Shown: positions 11,175 to 21,100 of the stretch, in pieces
How the letters are laid out: each line of letters starts with the position of its first letter
Numbering within the stretch: the stretch's first letter is position 1
Origin: Streptantibioticus ferralitis
GTDB taxonomy: Bacteria; Actinomycetota; Actinomycetes; Streptomycetales; Streptomycetaceae
Assembly: GCF_029223525.1 (NCBI RefSeq)
Contig: NZ_JARHTQ010000050.1
Span: forward strand, 1-42,641
Reading direction: 5' to 3'
Length of the DNA stretch: 42,641 bases
Made by a program: the position numbers and the translations under genes
Notes under the pieces: model-generated
Told to the model about the DNA's origin: nothing
The model's input: the letters and a program-made list of their open reading frames with translations, nothing else
Databases searched by the model: none

Positions 11175-11558
11175 GGGGCGGGGGGTTCCTTCTGCCTGCG
11201 GGGCGCTTGCGCTGGCGTTTCTGGGGTTTTGCCCACCCGCCCACCCGTTGCCGGTGATCTTGCCGTTGCGCTCGGCCGGTTCGGGGTCGGGGGTGTGCCG
11301 GGGTGTCTCCTCACTCCAGGTTGACCCCACAGGCACTGTTGCGTCCTGGGGTCGCCGCGGGGACACCCCGGCACACCCCCTTTTGCCGTCTTCCGCGCCG
11401 CGGCCGGGTGGGGGGAGTTTGAAGACCGCGCTTCGGTGGAGCGGGGCGATCCGAAGGCCGCGGCTGGGCGGGAGGCCGCGGCCGGGTGGGGGTGCCACGG
11501 CCGCGGCCGGGTGGGGGTGGACCCCAAGGCTGCGCCTTCGGGGGTAGTCCCGAAGGCG
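11175..11558. other. Gene-free spacer with a repeat element and G-rich tract
   Basis: No convincing gene. 11241-11380 carries the best-preserved copy of the dispersed repeat. 11455-11525 is a low-complexity tract with several variants of gccgcggccgggtggggg. The MFS stop lies at 11559. Confidence 0.6.
11289..11380. repeat. Perfect 19-bp inverted repeat, copy B of the dispersed element
   Basis: gggggtgtgccggggtgtc (11289-11307) pairs exactly with 11362-11380. A second stem inside, gacccca (11323-11329) with tggggtc (11347-11353), gives a nested long hairpin; ttttg follows the right arm, as in a terminator. The preceding 16-bp word gccgttgcgctcggcc (11262-11277) is the mark shared with the left edge. 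Confidence 0.8.
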
Positions 11559-12872
11559 CTACGTGGTTGCCTGGGTGCGTCTTGCGGTCCAGTGGATCGC
11601 CAGGCCGACCGCGGCGGCCGCGGCCGCTGAGACCAGGCCGCCTGTCAGGAAGCCCACCCGGGCGCCGTACGTGTCGGTGGCCCAGCCGACCACGGGGCCG
11701 CCCAGCGGGGTGCCGCCGACGAAGACCATCATGAACAGGCTCATGACCCGGCCCCGCATCGCGGGATCCGTGGCGAGCTGGACGGTGGAGTTCGCGGTGG
11801 TGTTGATCGTGATGCCGAACACTCCGATCACCACCAGCAGCGCGGCCAACAGGTACATCGACGGCGACAGCGCGGCCACCATCTCCAGCGCCCCGAAGAC
11901 CACCGCCGCGCCCACCAGCATCCGCAGGCGGGTGGCCGTACGCCGTGCGGCCAGCAGCGCACCGGCCACCGAGCCGACGGCCATCGCGGTGTTGAACAGT
12001 CCGTACGTGCTCGCACCGGCGTGGAAGACGCCGTGCGCGAACGCCGACAGCCAGATCGGGAAGTTGAAGCCGAAGGTGCCGATGAAGCCGACCAGGACGA
12101 TCGGCCAGATCAGTTCGGGCCGGGATGCCACATAGCGCAGTCCCTCCCGTAGTTGGCCCTTGCCCCGCGGGGTGGGCTCCACCTGGTGGAGTTCCTCCTG
12201 GCGCATCAGCAGCAGGCCGATGAGCGGGGCGCCGAAGGACAGTCCGTTGATCAGGAACGCCCAGCCGCTGCCGACCGCGGTGATCAGCACACCGGCGACG
12301 GCCGGGCCGATCAGCCGCGCGGTCTGGAAGTTGGCGGAGTTGAGGCTGACGGCGTTGCGCACGTCCTTCGGACCGACCATCTCGACGACGAAGGACTGCC
12401 GCGTCGGGTTGTCGACCACGGTCACCACACCGAGCAGGAACGCGATGGCGTAGACATGCCAGACCTGTACATGGCCGCTGAGCGTCAGCACGGCCAGGAC
12501 GAGACCGAGCAGCCCCATCGAGGCCTGGGAGACCAGCAGGAGTTTGCGCTTCGGGTAGCGGTCGGCGATGACGCCCCCGTACAGCCCGAACAGCAGCATC
12601 GGCAGGAACTGGAGTGCGGTGGTGATGCCGACCGCCGTCGAGGAGCCGGTGATGCTGAGCACCAGCCAGTCCTGGGCGATACGGGACATCCACGTGCCGG
12701 TGTTGGACACCATGGCGCCGGTGAAGAACAGCCGGTAGTTGCGATTGCGCAGCGAGCTGAACATGTGCCGCTTCGCCGACGCCGTGAGGCCGGCCGGCGC
12801 GGTCGGCCGGGTGGTAGTCGTGATGGTGGGGTTCGATCCGGGTGCGGCTTCTGCTCCGGGGGCCGAACTCAA
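11559..12872 (-). CDS. MFS efflux transporter (MFS_3/EntS-like)
   Basis: A 437-residue integral membrane protein with about 12 hydrophobic segments starting near residue 45 (NYRLFFTGAMVSNTGTWMSRIAQDWLVL). The loop 2-3 motif GGVIADRYPKRKLL and the NPTRQSFVVEMVGP signature in segment 5 are typical of the DHA3 drug and siderophore exporters. The TTG at 12872 is supported by AAGAGG 6 nt upstream. It is transcribed 48 bp behind a MarR regulator, so it is probably an inducible exporter of a toxic compound or metabolite. Substrate not predictable. Confidence 0.88.
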   Translation of the reverse strand: MSSAPGAEAAPGSNPTITTTTRPTAPAGLTASAKRHMFSSLRNRNYRLFFTGAMVSNTGTWMSRIAQDWLVLSITGSSTAVGITTALQFLPMLLFGLYGGVIADRYPKRKLLLVSQASMGLLGLVLAVLTLSGHVQVWHVYAIAFLLGVVTVVDNPTRQSFVVEMVGPKDVRNAVSLNSANFQTARLIGPAVAGVLITAVGSGWAFLINGLSFGAPLIGLLLMRQEELHQVEPTPRGKGQLREGLRYVASRPELIWPIVLVGFIGTFGFNFPIWLSAFAHGVFHAGASTYGLFNTAMAVGSVAGALLAARRTATRLRMLVGAAVVFGALEMVAALSPSMYLLAALLVVIGVFGITINTTANSTVQLATDPAMRGRVMSLFMMVFVGGTPLGGPVVGWATDTYGARVGFLTGGLVSAAAAAAVGLAIHWTARRTQATT

Positions 12873-12920
12873 GGGGGGCCTCTTCTCTGCTTGGTGACGG
12901 CTGAAAGATGTGCCCGCTGT

Positions 12921-13355
12921 CTACAGGTGCGCCAGCTTCTCCAGTACCGGCGCCGCGTCCCGCAGCGTTGCCCACTCCTCGTCGGTGAGCCCTTCGGCAA
13001 GCTGCGCGAGCCATACGTTCCGCTTGCGGCGGCTCTCCGCGAGCATGGCTTCGGCCTGTTCGGTCTGGCTGACCACGACCTGGCGGCGGTCCTCCGGATG
13101 CGGCTCCCGGCGGACCAGACCCTTGCCCTCCAACATGGCCACGATGCGGGTCATGGACGGCGGCTGCACGTGCTCCTTGCGGGCCAGTTCGCCAGGGGTG
13201 GCGGAGCCGCAGCGGGCCAGCGTGCCCAGTACGGACATCTCGGTCGGACTGAGCGACTCGTCCACTCTCTGATGGCGCAGCCTGCGCGACAGCCGCATCA
13301 CGGCCGATCGCAGGGAGCTCACCGCTGCGAGGTCATCCTCGGACAGTTTGGTCAC
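12921..13355 (-). CDS. MarR-family transcriptional regulator
   Basis: A 144-residue winged-helix repressor. The wHTH spans about 35-100 (SPTEMSVLGTLARCGSATPGELARKEHVQPPSMTRIVAMLEGKGLV) with the wing RREPHPEDRRQVVV, flanked by dimerisation helices. The GTG start has no good ribosome site. An inverted repeat lies 8 nt upstream and covers a -10-like TAACCT, a classic autoregulation layout. First gene of an apparent operon with the downstream MFS exporter. The ligand is unknown. Confidence 0.92.
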   Translation of the reverse strand: MTKLSEDDLAAVSSLRSAVMRLSRRLRHQRVDESLSPTEMSVLGTLARCGSATPGELARKEHVQPPSMTRIVAMLEGKGLVRREPHPEDRRQVVVSQTEQAEAMLAESRRKRNVWLAQLAEGLTDEEWATLRDAAPVLEKLAHL

Positions 13356-13362
13356 AGTTCTT

Positions 13363-13381
13363 TAGGTTATCTCATTACCTA
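13363..13381 (-). promoter_or_regulatory. MarR operator candidate
   Basis: TAGGTTAT-CTC-ATTACCTA is an 8+3+8 inverted repeat with one mismatch, 8 bp from the MarR start. Its AT-rich sequence stands out sharply from the GC-rich surroundings. The TAACCT on the minus strand could be the -10 box, so binding would block transcription. Confidence 0.7.
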
Positions 13382-13496
13382 CCCTAACGAAACCCGGGGT
13401 CGCCATCAAACGCGGCTGTGTGCGAACTCACCCGTACGAGTGACTTCCCCTCGAAAAGAGCGGCACTGTGCGACGGCAGAACGCGACGGTAGGTGT

Positions 13497-13685
13497 ATGG
13501 GACCGCGTGGATCGAAAGTGCTCAGTGTGCGCATAGACACGGAACTGCTGGAACGGATCGGCGATCATGCCGCCAAACGCGGAATGAGCGTCCAGGACTA
13601 TGTCGTCCGGACGCTCATGCGCGAGGACTTCGACGAGAGATTCAAGGCCTCGGTGGACAGGACCCAGCGCTTCTACGCCGGCTAG
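13497..13685 (+). CDS. Ribbon-helix-helix (CopG/Arc-like) protein
   Basis: 62 residues. SKVLSVRIDTELLERIGDHAAKRGMSVQDYVVRTLMRED is a textbook ribbon-helix-helix DNA-binding fold (beta strand ~7-13, helices ~15-28 and ~31-44), followed by a short acidic tail. Only a weak AGGT precedes ATG 13497. No toxin gene neighbours it, so an antitoxin role is not supported. It converges on the purine permease with 7 bp between the stops. Confidence 0.82.
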   Translation: MGPRGSKVLSVRIDTELLERIGDHAAKRGMSVQDYVVRTLMREDFDERFKASVDRTQRFYAG

Positions 13686-13692
13686 CCCCTCA

Positions 13693-15150
13693 CTACGTCA
13701 GGTGCAGCGCCGGCATCAGGTAGTAGAACGTGAAGACCGCCGAGACCGCGTACAGCGCGACCGGTACCTCACGGCCCCGGCCAGCCGCCAGCCGCAGCAG
13801 GCAGAAGGTCATGAAGCCCACACCGATGCCGTTGGTGATCGAGTAGGTGAACGGCATCATCAGCATGGTCAGGAACGCCGGAATGGCGATCGTGAAGTCG
13901 CTCCAGTCGATGTCCCCGATGCTGTGCGCGAGGATCAGGAAGCCCACCGCGATCAGCGCGGGGGTGGCCGCCTGCGCCGGAACCATCGTGGCCACCGGGG
14001 TCAGGAACAGCGACAGGATGAAAAGCAGTCCCGTGACGATGCTGGCCAGCCCCGTCCGCGCGCCCTCGCCGACACCGGTCGTCGACTCCACGAAGCAGGT
14101 GTTGGCCGAGCTGGAGGTCGCACCGCCGAGCGCGGTGGCGATACCGTCCACCATCAGCACCCGACTCATACCGGGCAGATCACCCTTCTCGTCCAGCAGA
14201 TGCGCCTCATCGCTCACGCCGAGGATGGTGCCCATCGCATCGAAGAAGCCGGACAGCAGGACGGTGAAGACGAACAGGACGCCGGTGACGATCCCCACCT
14301 GGTGGAAGCCACCGAAGATGCTGACCTTGCCGATCAGGCCGAAGTCCGGGCTGGACACCGGGTTGCCCGGCCACTTGGGGACGGTGAGCCCCCAGGAGGC
14401 GGCCGGGACCTTGGCGACCGCGTCGATGACCAGCCCGAGGACGGTCATGGCGACGATGCTGATCAGGATCGCGCCCGGCGTCTTGCGCACGATCAGCGCG
14501 AGGGTGAGCAGCACACCGAGGATGAAGATCAGCACCGGCCAGCCGTCGAGGTGACCGTTCGCGCCGAGCTGCAGCGGGACAGTGGTGTGCGCGGCGTCCG
14601 GGATACGTGAGACGAAGCCGGAGTCGACCAGTCCGATGAGGAAGATGAACAGGCCGATGCCGATGGCGATCGCCTTGCGAAGCCCGAGCGGCACCGCGCT
14701 CATCACCCGCTCGCGCAGCCCGGTGGCGACCAGCAGCATGATCGCGAAACCGGCGAGCACCACCATGCCCATCGCGTCCGGCCAGCTCATCTTGGGCGCG
14801 AGCTGCAGTGCCACCACGCTGTTGATGCCGAGCCCGGCCGCCAGCGCGATCGGCACGTTGCCGATGACGCCCATCAGCAGCGTGGTGAGCCCGGCGGTCA
14901 GCGCCGTCGCGGTGACCAACTGGCCTCCGGCGAGATGGTGGCCGAACTTGTCCACACCGCTACCGAGGATGATCGGATTCAGCACGATGATGTAGGCCAT
15001 CGCAAAGAAGGTGGCGATACCGCCACGAATCTCCCGATAGACGCTGGAACCCCGCTCGGAGATCTTGAAGTAACGATCCAGACCGTTCTTGGGGGCATGC
15101 GGAGGGTTGGGCTTCGCGAAGCCGACCGAAGCGGTCGCCGAGCTGGGCAT
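13693..15150 (-). CDS. NCS2 purine permease (AzgA-type)
   Basis: A 485-residue polytopic membrane protein with about 12-14 hydrophobic segments. The AzgA/GhxP marks are clear: YFKISERGSSVYREIRGGIATFFAMAYIIVLNP at the N terminus, GLGINSVVALQLAP, and SSANTCFVESTTGVGEGARTGLAS with FFDAMGTILGVS. It probably imports hypoxanthine, guanine or adenine by proton symport. ATG 15150 has GAGGAA 5 nt upstream. A single-gene unit with about 200 bp of upstream spacer. Exact base specificity unknown. Confidence 0.92.
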   Translation of the reverse strand: MPSSATASVGFAKPNPPHAPKNGLDRYFKISERGSSVYREIRGGIATFFAMAYIIVLNPIILGSGVDKFGHHLAGGQLVTATALTAGLTTLLMGVIGNVPIALAAGLGINSVVALQLAPKMSWPDAMGMVVLAGFAIMLLVATGLRERVMSAVPLGLRKAIAIGIGLFIFLIGLVDSGFVSRIPDAAHTTVPLQLGANGHLDGWPVLIFILGVLLTLALIVRKTPGAILISIVAMTVLGLVIDAVAKVPAASWGLTVPKWPGNPVSSPDFGLIGKVSIFGGFHQVGIVTGVLFVFTVLLSGFFDAMGTILGVSDEAHLLDEKGDLPGMSRVLMVDGIATALGGATSSSANTCFVESTTGVGEGARTGLASIVTGLLFILSLFLTPVATMVPAQAATPALIAVGFLILAHSIGDIDWSDFTIAIPAFLTMLMMPFTYSITNGIGVGFMTFCLLRLAAGRGREVPVALYAVSAVFTFYYLMPALHLT

Positions 15151-15343
15151 GGAAATTCCTCGGGGAAAAGCGCGGCCTCGACCGCTGGGCATGGTTCTCA
15201 CGAACCCGACCGGATTTGGACATTCGCACGAAAGAATCCAGTCAGGCGTAGGCCGTTTCAGTATGAACCGATGAGTGTTTGATCGCTATCTCCGCGCGTA
15301 GACACCATTGGGCGGGGTGCGCGAGCGCCGTCGAGGCGGGTCG

Positions 15344-15349
15344 TAGGCT
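15344..15349 (+). promoter_or_regulatory. -10 box, leaderless DUF2530 gene
   Basis: TAGGCT ends 7 nt before ATG 15357 and no ribosome site lies between, so the mRNA should begin at the start codon. Confidence 0.45.
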
Positions 15350-15356
15350 GTGCGCT

Positions 15357-15611
15357 ATGACGAGGAAGTGGACACCGCGGCACGAAACCCCTGAGCCGCT
15401 GGAAGCGAACGATGTCGCGATCGTTACCGGCGGCACGATCGTCTGGTTCGTCCTCTTCCTGGTCCAACTCCCCTTCTACGGGTGGTTCGCCGCCCGGGGG
15501 CACTCATGGTGGATCTGGAGTTGCCTGGCCGGCGCGGGCCTCGGCACGGTGGGCATCTGGTACGTCCGGAAGCGGCGTGAGGCGCTGCGCAGGCACCGCT
15601 CGGACGCCTGA
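15357..15611 (+). CDS. DUF2530 small membrane protein
   Basis: 84 residues with two hydrophobic segments (IVTGGTIVWFVLFLVQL ~25-41; WIWSCLAGAGLGTVGIWYV ~53-71) and a basic C-terminal tail (RKRREALRRHR). It matches the actinobacterial DUF2530 pattern, including the N-terminal PEPLEAND motif. Function unknown. ATG 15357 was chosen because it begins the conserved part and has a -10 box at leaderless distance. Confidence 0.85.
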   Translation: MTRKWTPRHETPEPLEANDVAIVTGGTIVWFVLFLVQLPFYGWFAARGHSWWIWSCLAGAGLGTVGIWYVRKRREALRRHRSDA

Positions 15612-15702
15612 TCGCCCGCGGCGGGCGGCTGGCGTAAACCGCCCACCTGTGACCGCCACCTTCGGGCGCCCTTGCGGACGCCAGAATCTCCTGTACGCCA
15701 CG

Positions 15703-15708
15703 TAGTGT
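15703..15708 (+). promoter_or_regulatory. -10 box, leaderless P-type ATPase gene
   Basis: TAGTGT ends 7 nt before ATG 15716 with no Shine-Dalgarno sequence, matching the layout at serC and the DUF2530 gene. Confidence 0.45.
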
Positions 15709-15715
15709 CAGACGC

Positions 15716-18088
15716 ATGAGCGATCACGCCCGGCCAAGCCCGCCGCAGGCGAACCCGCAGGGCCTGACCACCGCCGAGGTCGCCGAGCGCATGGCACGCG
15801 GGGAGGTCAACGACGTCCCCGTGCGCAGCTCCCGGTCCACCGCGGACATCGTGCGCGGCAACGTCTTCACGCGCTTCAACGCGATCCTGGGCGTACTGTT
15901 CCTGATCATTGTCGTGGCGGGGCCGATCCAGGACGGTCTCTTCGGCTTTGTGATCATCGCCAACACGGCGATCGGCATCATCCAGGAACTGCGGGCCAAG
16001 AAGACCCTGGACAGCCTGGCCCTGATCGGCGAGGCGAAGCCCACCGTACGGCGGGACGGCACCCCCGCGCCGCTGTCCACCTCAGAGATCGTGCTGGACG
16101 ACGTGATCGAGCTGGGGCCCGGCGACAAGTGCGTGGTGGACGGCGAGGTGGTGGAGGCGGACGGGCTGGAGATCGACGAGTCGCTGCTCACCGGTGAGGC
16201 CGATCCGGTGGTGAAGCGGCCCGGCGACCCGGTGATGTCGGGCAGCTTCGTCGTCGCGGGCAGCGGGGCGTTCACCGCCACCAAGGTCGGCCGCCAGGCG
16301 TACGCAGCCCAACTGGCCGAGGAGGCCAGCCGGTTCACCCTGGTCCACTCCGAACTGCGCACCGGCATCAGCCAGATCCTCAAGTACGTGACCTGGATGA
16401 TGATCCCGGTCGCCATCGGCCTGATCGTCAGCCAGCTGTACGTGGAGAACCACGACTGGCGCGAGGCCGTGCGCCGGATGGTCGGCGGGATCGTCCCGAT
16501 GGTCCCCGAGGGGCTGGTGCTGCTGACCTCGATCGCCTTCGCGATCGGCGTGATCCGGCTGGGCCGCAAGCAGTGCCTGGTGCAGGAGTTGCCCGCGATC
16601 GAGGGGCTGGCCCGGGTCGACACCGTGTGCCTGGACAAGACGGGCACGCTGACCGAGGGCGGCATGGACGTCACCGAGTTGCGGGTGCTCGACGGCGACG
16701 AAACGTACGCGGCATCGGTGCTGGCCGCGTTCGGCGCCGCCGATCCGCGGCCGAACGCCAGCCTCCAGGCGATCATCGACGCCTACCCCGACGGCTCGGA
16801 CGGCTGGCACTGCACCGGTTCGCTGCCGTTCTCCTCGGCACGCAAGTACAGCGGGGCGACGCTGCGGGACGCGCACGGCGAGAGCCGTACCTGGCTGCTG
16901 GGCGCGCCCGATGTGCTGCTGCCGCCCGGCCACCCGGAGCTCGCCGGGGTGGACGAACACGGCGCGCGGGGCCTGCGGGTACTGCTGCTGGCCCGCGCCA
17001 CGAAGCCGCTCGACGACCCGTCGGTGATGGACGGGATCGAACCCACCGCCCTGGTGGTGCTGGAGCAGCGGCTGCGCGGCGACGCCGCGGAGACGCTGCG
17101 CTACTTCGCCGAGCAGAACGTGTCCGCCAAGGTCATCTCCGGTGACAACGCGGTGTCGGTCGGAGCGGTCGCCGCCAAGCTGGAGTTGCCGGGGGCGCAC
17201 AGTCCGGTCGACGCACGGCGGTTGCCCGCCGGGCGGGACGAGATGGCGAAGGTGCTGGAGGGCGGCTCGGTCTTCGGCCGGGTCACCCCGCAGCAGAAGC
17301 GCGACATGGTGGGCGCGCTGCAGTCGCGCGGCCACAACGTGGCGATGACGGGGGACGGCGTCAACGACGTGCTGGCGTTGAAGGACGCCGACATCGGCGT
17401 GTCGATGGGTTCGGGCAGCGAGGCGACCAAGGCGGTGGCGCAGATCGTGCTGCTGAACAACAGCTTCGCCACGCTGCCGTCGGTGGTCGCCGAAGGGCGC
17501 CGGGTGATCGGGAACATCACCCGGGTCTCGAACCTGTTCCTGACCAAGACCGTGTACTCGGTGCTGCTCGCCCTGCTGGTGGTGATCTGGCGGGTGCCCT
17601 ATCCGTTCCTGCCCCGGCATCTGACACTGCTCAGCACGCTGACCATCGGCGTGCCCGCCTTCTTCCTGGCACTGGCGCCCAACCGGGAGCGCGCCCAACC
17701 GCACTTCGTCCGCCGGGTGATGCGGTTCGCGCTACCGATGGGAGTGATCGCCGGGATCGCGACGTTCGTCACCTACCTGATCGCACGCCACCACTACCAC
17801 GGCGCGGGCGAGTTGGACGCCGAGACCAGTGCGGCGACGCTGACGCTGTTCCTGATCTCGATGTGGGTGCTGGCGATCATCGCCCGCCCCTATACCTGGT
17901 GGCGGATCTGGCTGGTGCTGGCGATGGGCCTGGGCTTCCTGGCCGTGCTGGTCACGCCGTGGCTGCAGGCCTTCTTCAAGCTGAAGCTGGTCGGCACCGA
18001 GGGGCCGTGGACGGCGGTCGGGATCGCGGTGGCGGCCTCGGTGGCGCTGGAGCTGGTCTGGCGCTGGATCAGCCGCCGCCCTGCCTGA
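15716..18088 (+). CDS. P-type cation-transporting ATPase, CtpE-like
   Basis: 790 residues. The N-terminal cytoplasmic part and first membrane pair (~50-95) lead to the actuator loop with LLTGEADPV. The ion-site helix carries MVPEGL instead of the PEGLP of other P2 pumps. The phosphorylated Asp307 lies in DKTGTLT, the hinge TGDGVND at 545-551, and the C-terminal membrane helices cover 600-790. PEGL without the second proline, at this length, is typical of mycobacterial CtpE, reported as a calcium importer needed for envelope integrity. Ca2+ specificity here is inferred. A leaderless start is likely. Convergent with the sacsin-like gene. Confidence 0.88.
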   Translation: MSDHARPSPPQANPQGLTTAEVAERMARGEVNDVPVRSSRSTADIVRGNVFTRFNAILGVLFLIIVVAGPIQDGLFGFVIIANTAIGIIQELRAKKTLDSLALIGEAKPTVRRDGTPAPLSTSEIVLDDVIELGPGDKCVVDGEVVEADGLEIDESLLTGEADPVVKRPGDPVMSGSFVVAGSGAFTATKVGRQAYAAQLAEEASRFTLVHSELRTGISQILKYVTWMMIPVAIGLIVSQLYVENHDWREAVRRMVGGIVPMVPEGLVLLTSIAFAIGVIRLGRKQCLVQELPAIEGLARVDTVCLDKTGTLTEGGMDVTELRVLDGDETYAASVLAAFGAADPRPNASLQAIIDAYPDGSDGWHCTGSLPFSSARKYSGATLRDAHGESRTWLLGAPDVLLPPGHPELAGVDEHGARGLRVLLLARATKPLDDPSVMDGIEPTALVVLEQRLRGDAAETLRYFAEQNVSAKVISGDNAVSVGAVAAKLELPGAHSPVDARRLPAGRDEMAKVLEGGSVFGRVTPQQKRDMVGALQSRGHNVAMTGDGVNDVLALKDADIGVSMGSGSEATKAVAQIVLLNNSFATLPSVVAEGRRVIGNITRVSNLFLTKTVYSVLLALLVVIWRVPYPFLPRHLTLLSTLTIGVPAFFLALAPNRERAQPHFVRRVMRFALPMGVIAGIATFVTYLIARHHYHGAGELDAETSAATLTLFLISMWVLAIIARPYTWWRIWLVLAMGLGFLAVLVTPWLQAFFKLKLVGTEGPWTAVGIAVAASVALELVWRWISRRPA

Positions 18089-18122
18089 CCGTATGATCGC
18101 GGACCATGTCGTTCCGCTCACC

Positions 18123-18169
18123 CGGGGGCTCACATGCTCAGGGCGAGGGTCAAGCACAGCTGACCCCCG
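18123..18169. terminator. Probable bidirectional terminator hairpin
   Basis: cgggggctca (18123-18132) pairs with tgacccccg (18161-18169) with one bulged base. It sits between the convergent ATPase and sacsin-like genes. Confidence 0.4.
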
Positions 18170-18182
18170 CCCCGGTGGTGGA

Positions 18183-21100
18183 TCAGTCGAACCAGCGCGC
18201 CTCGGCCAACTCGGCCGCCCGTGACGGGTCCTCCAGCAGCGCCGCCACCTCGAAGCGGCGCTGCCACTCCCCCGCCGCCCAGGCCAGGCCCGCCGCAACG
18301 CCCTCCAGCGTGGCCGCGTGCAGCACGCCGTCCACGTAGCGCCAGTCCAGCTCGATGCCCGGCTCGACGAGCAGTTCCTCGTGTTCGAGGTACGAGGCCG
18401 GTGCGCCCGGCAGCAGTTCGCGTACCGCGTCGGGCACCTCGTGCGGCTCGCCCTGCGTGGTGACCGGAGCGGCGAACTCCGCGCTGAGGCGGCGGGCTTG
18501 CAGGAGTTCGGCCAGCTCCGTCGCATGGCGGGGACCGGCGGGCAGCAGCGGCCGGCCGACCGCGAGCGGCAGCAGGTCCGGGGCGTCGGCGATCAGCGCC
18601 TCGCCCGCGTCCACCACCGCCACCACGCCGTCCACCACCGCCCGCAGTTCGTCGGGCAGGGTGACCGATTCCGGGTCCAGCGCCGACAACTCCGCGTACA
18701 GCCAGCGCAGTTGCGAGGCGGTGACCGGACGGGACGGATCGGCCAGCCGCGCCAGGAGTTCGGCGGCGCCGCCGGGCTCGTCCAGCAGCGCGGCCACCGA
18801 AGTCCGCACACCCAGCGCCCGTAGCACCTGTTCGTCCACGGCCGAGGTCTCCGCCTCGTCGTACAGCCCGGCCAGCAGCGGGTCTCCCCCGGCCGCGCGC
18901 AGGCCCACCGGGCGACGGCCGTCCAGCACCGGGTGGTCGCGCAGCCACCAGGCGGTGTACGGGCGCACGCTCTGCGTCGTACCGTCCGGCAGCAGCACCC
19001 GCACCGGTGTGGTGATCGCGTCCCGCAGCGGCGGCTGAGCGAGCAGTGCCAGGGCCTGGGGCCAGGCGTCGTCGTCGACCAGGTCCAGATCGCGCACCCC
19101 GATGATCTCGGTGGCGACCGGCGGCACATCGGTGTCCGGCAGTTGGTCGAGCACGTCCTCGCACCACACGTCGACGGCGTCGAGCAGGCCCGGGTCGTCG
19201 GGCTCGGCCCACTGGCCGTCGCGCGGTTCGAGGTCGTCCGGGTCGAGGACCACATCGCCGGCCCGTACCAGCGCGAAGGTGGCGAGCACGCCCACGGCGG
19301 TCAGCGGCTGCTCACCCCAGCGGGCCGCCAACTCCGGGTCGCACGGCGCCATTTCGTCCGCACGGATGACCCGCTCGAAGAGGCTTCCGGGGTAGACGAG
19401 TTCACTCGCGGGGGTGAGCTCGCCCTCGTCGTCGGGGAGCGCGAGCGCGCCGAGCCACGGTTCGTCGCCCGGCGCCAGGTTCGCGTCGCGGACCAGCGAC
19501 AGCACGAGCTCCGCCAGTTCCTCGGCGTCGAGCGTCCCGGCCTCCTCGTCCCACATCTCGTCCGCGTCCAGGGAGTTGGCGACCGCGGCCCGCACCTGGG
19601 GGGTGGTCAGCACGGCACGGGGTGTGGCGGGCGTCGCGCCCAGCTTCTCCAGCAGCGGGTGGGCGGCGTCGGGGTGGGCGACCCGCAGACCGAGCCGGGA
19701 CAGGCCGTCGGGCAGCGGGCCGATGCCGGTGGGCAGCAGGATCTGGCGCGGGCCGACGACGGTGCGTCCGTCGGTGAGCGGTACGGGAAGGCCGCTCAGC
19801 CGGTCGGGATCGGTACCGGCGAGGGCGTCGTAGAGCCGGTGCCACCAGGTCGCCGGGCGCTCGGCGCCGGAGAGCCGGTCGATGGCGTCGCCCAGCGACA
19901 GCCGGGCGACGCCCAGGCTGCGAAGTTCCACCCGGCGTTCCAGACCGGCGGGCAGCAGGCTGGGGAAGATCTCGGCCAGCACGGTGACGGCCTCGGCGGA
20001 CGCGCCTTCGACCAACTCGGCGCGGTCCGGGCGCAGCGCGTGCGGCTCTTCCGGTTCCTCGCCGGGCTCGGCGGGCGCGGGTCGGGCGCTGGGCAGGAAC
20101 GGGGTGGACGGCAGCCGCTCCAGCACGTGTGCCCGCAGCGTCCCGTCCAACTCACCCTTGCCCAGCGGGCCCGGCACCAGGTCGATGATGCCGGTGCCCA
20201 GCGGGCGCCAGTCGCGCAGCAGTTCCACGTAGGACTCGGCGGCGCGCTCGGCGATGAACTCGGCGAGCGGGCCGGGCGCGACATGGCGCCGGGTGGGATC
20301 GAGCGGGAAGGATGCGATCAGCAGCGCGGGCAGGCCGAGCGGTTCGTCGGTCGGGGTCGGGGCGTGTACGACGGGTGCGGTCCGCGGACGGACCGGCGCT
20401 CCGCCCGCGCCGACCGGAACGGCCCAGGTCACCGACCAGGCGGGGCGCAGCCGTTCCTCGACGGGGCGGCCTTCGAGCAGTTCGGCGGCGAGCGGGCCGC
20501 CGGTCGCGGTGACCCGCCAGCGGGTGGTTCCGGTGACGCTGTCCTCGACGATGACGTCCTCGCCGTGCTGGCGCCGGGTGAGGGTACGCACCCCGCCTTC
20601 CGGCGTTTCGATCACGACTTCGGTCAGGCCGGGCAGGGTCAGCAGCAGCGCGTCGTCGACGGCGGAGAGCAGATGGTCCGCCAGGTCCTGCGCCGCGCCG
20701 TCGCGCAGCGGCAGCACGACGACGGTGTCATAGCCCTCCGGAGCGCGCCCTTCGGCCGGCAACGGCAGCCGCAGCAGCGGTACATGGCCGTCCCGGCGGC
20801 GCAACTCATCGGCGAGGCCGGGGCTTTGGGCGGCCGCCTCGGCGGCCAGCTCGCGGGCCTCGGCGAGCGACCACCGTACGCCACCGGTGCGGCCGACGAC
20901 CGCGGGCTCGTCGCTGACCGCGAGAACGGCGGAGAAGCCGACGCCGAATCGGCCGACGGCCGCCTCGGCCTGGTCGCGTTTGGCGGAGGCGCGCAGCGTC
21001 GACAGCGATTCGACACCCGCGGCGTCCAACGGCGCGCCGGTGTTCGCGGCGGCGAGCACACCCTGGTGCAGGGTGAGCCGGAGGCGGCCCGGCACCCCGG

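Noticed and set aside
13497-13685. Toxin-antitoxin module with the ribbon-helix-helix protein
   Set aside because: No toxin-sized partner gene on either side; the neighbour is a purine permease.
18106-18163. Two tiny frames: ATG 18106 after TATGAT (MSFRSPGGSHAQ...) and ATG 18134 (MLRARVKHS)
   Set aside because: The first runs antisense into the next gene and the second is nine residues; both lie in a terminator-like hairpin.
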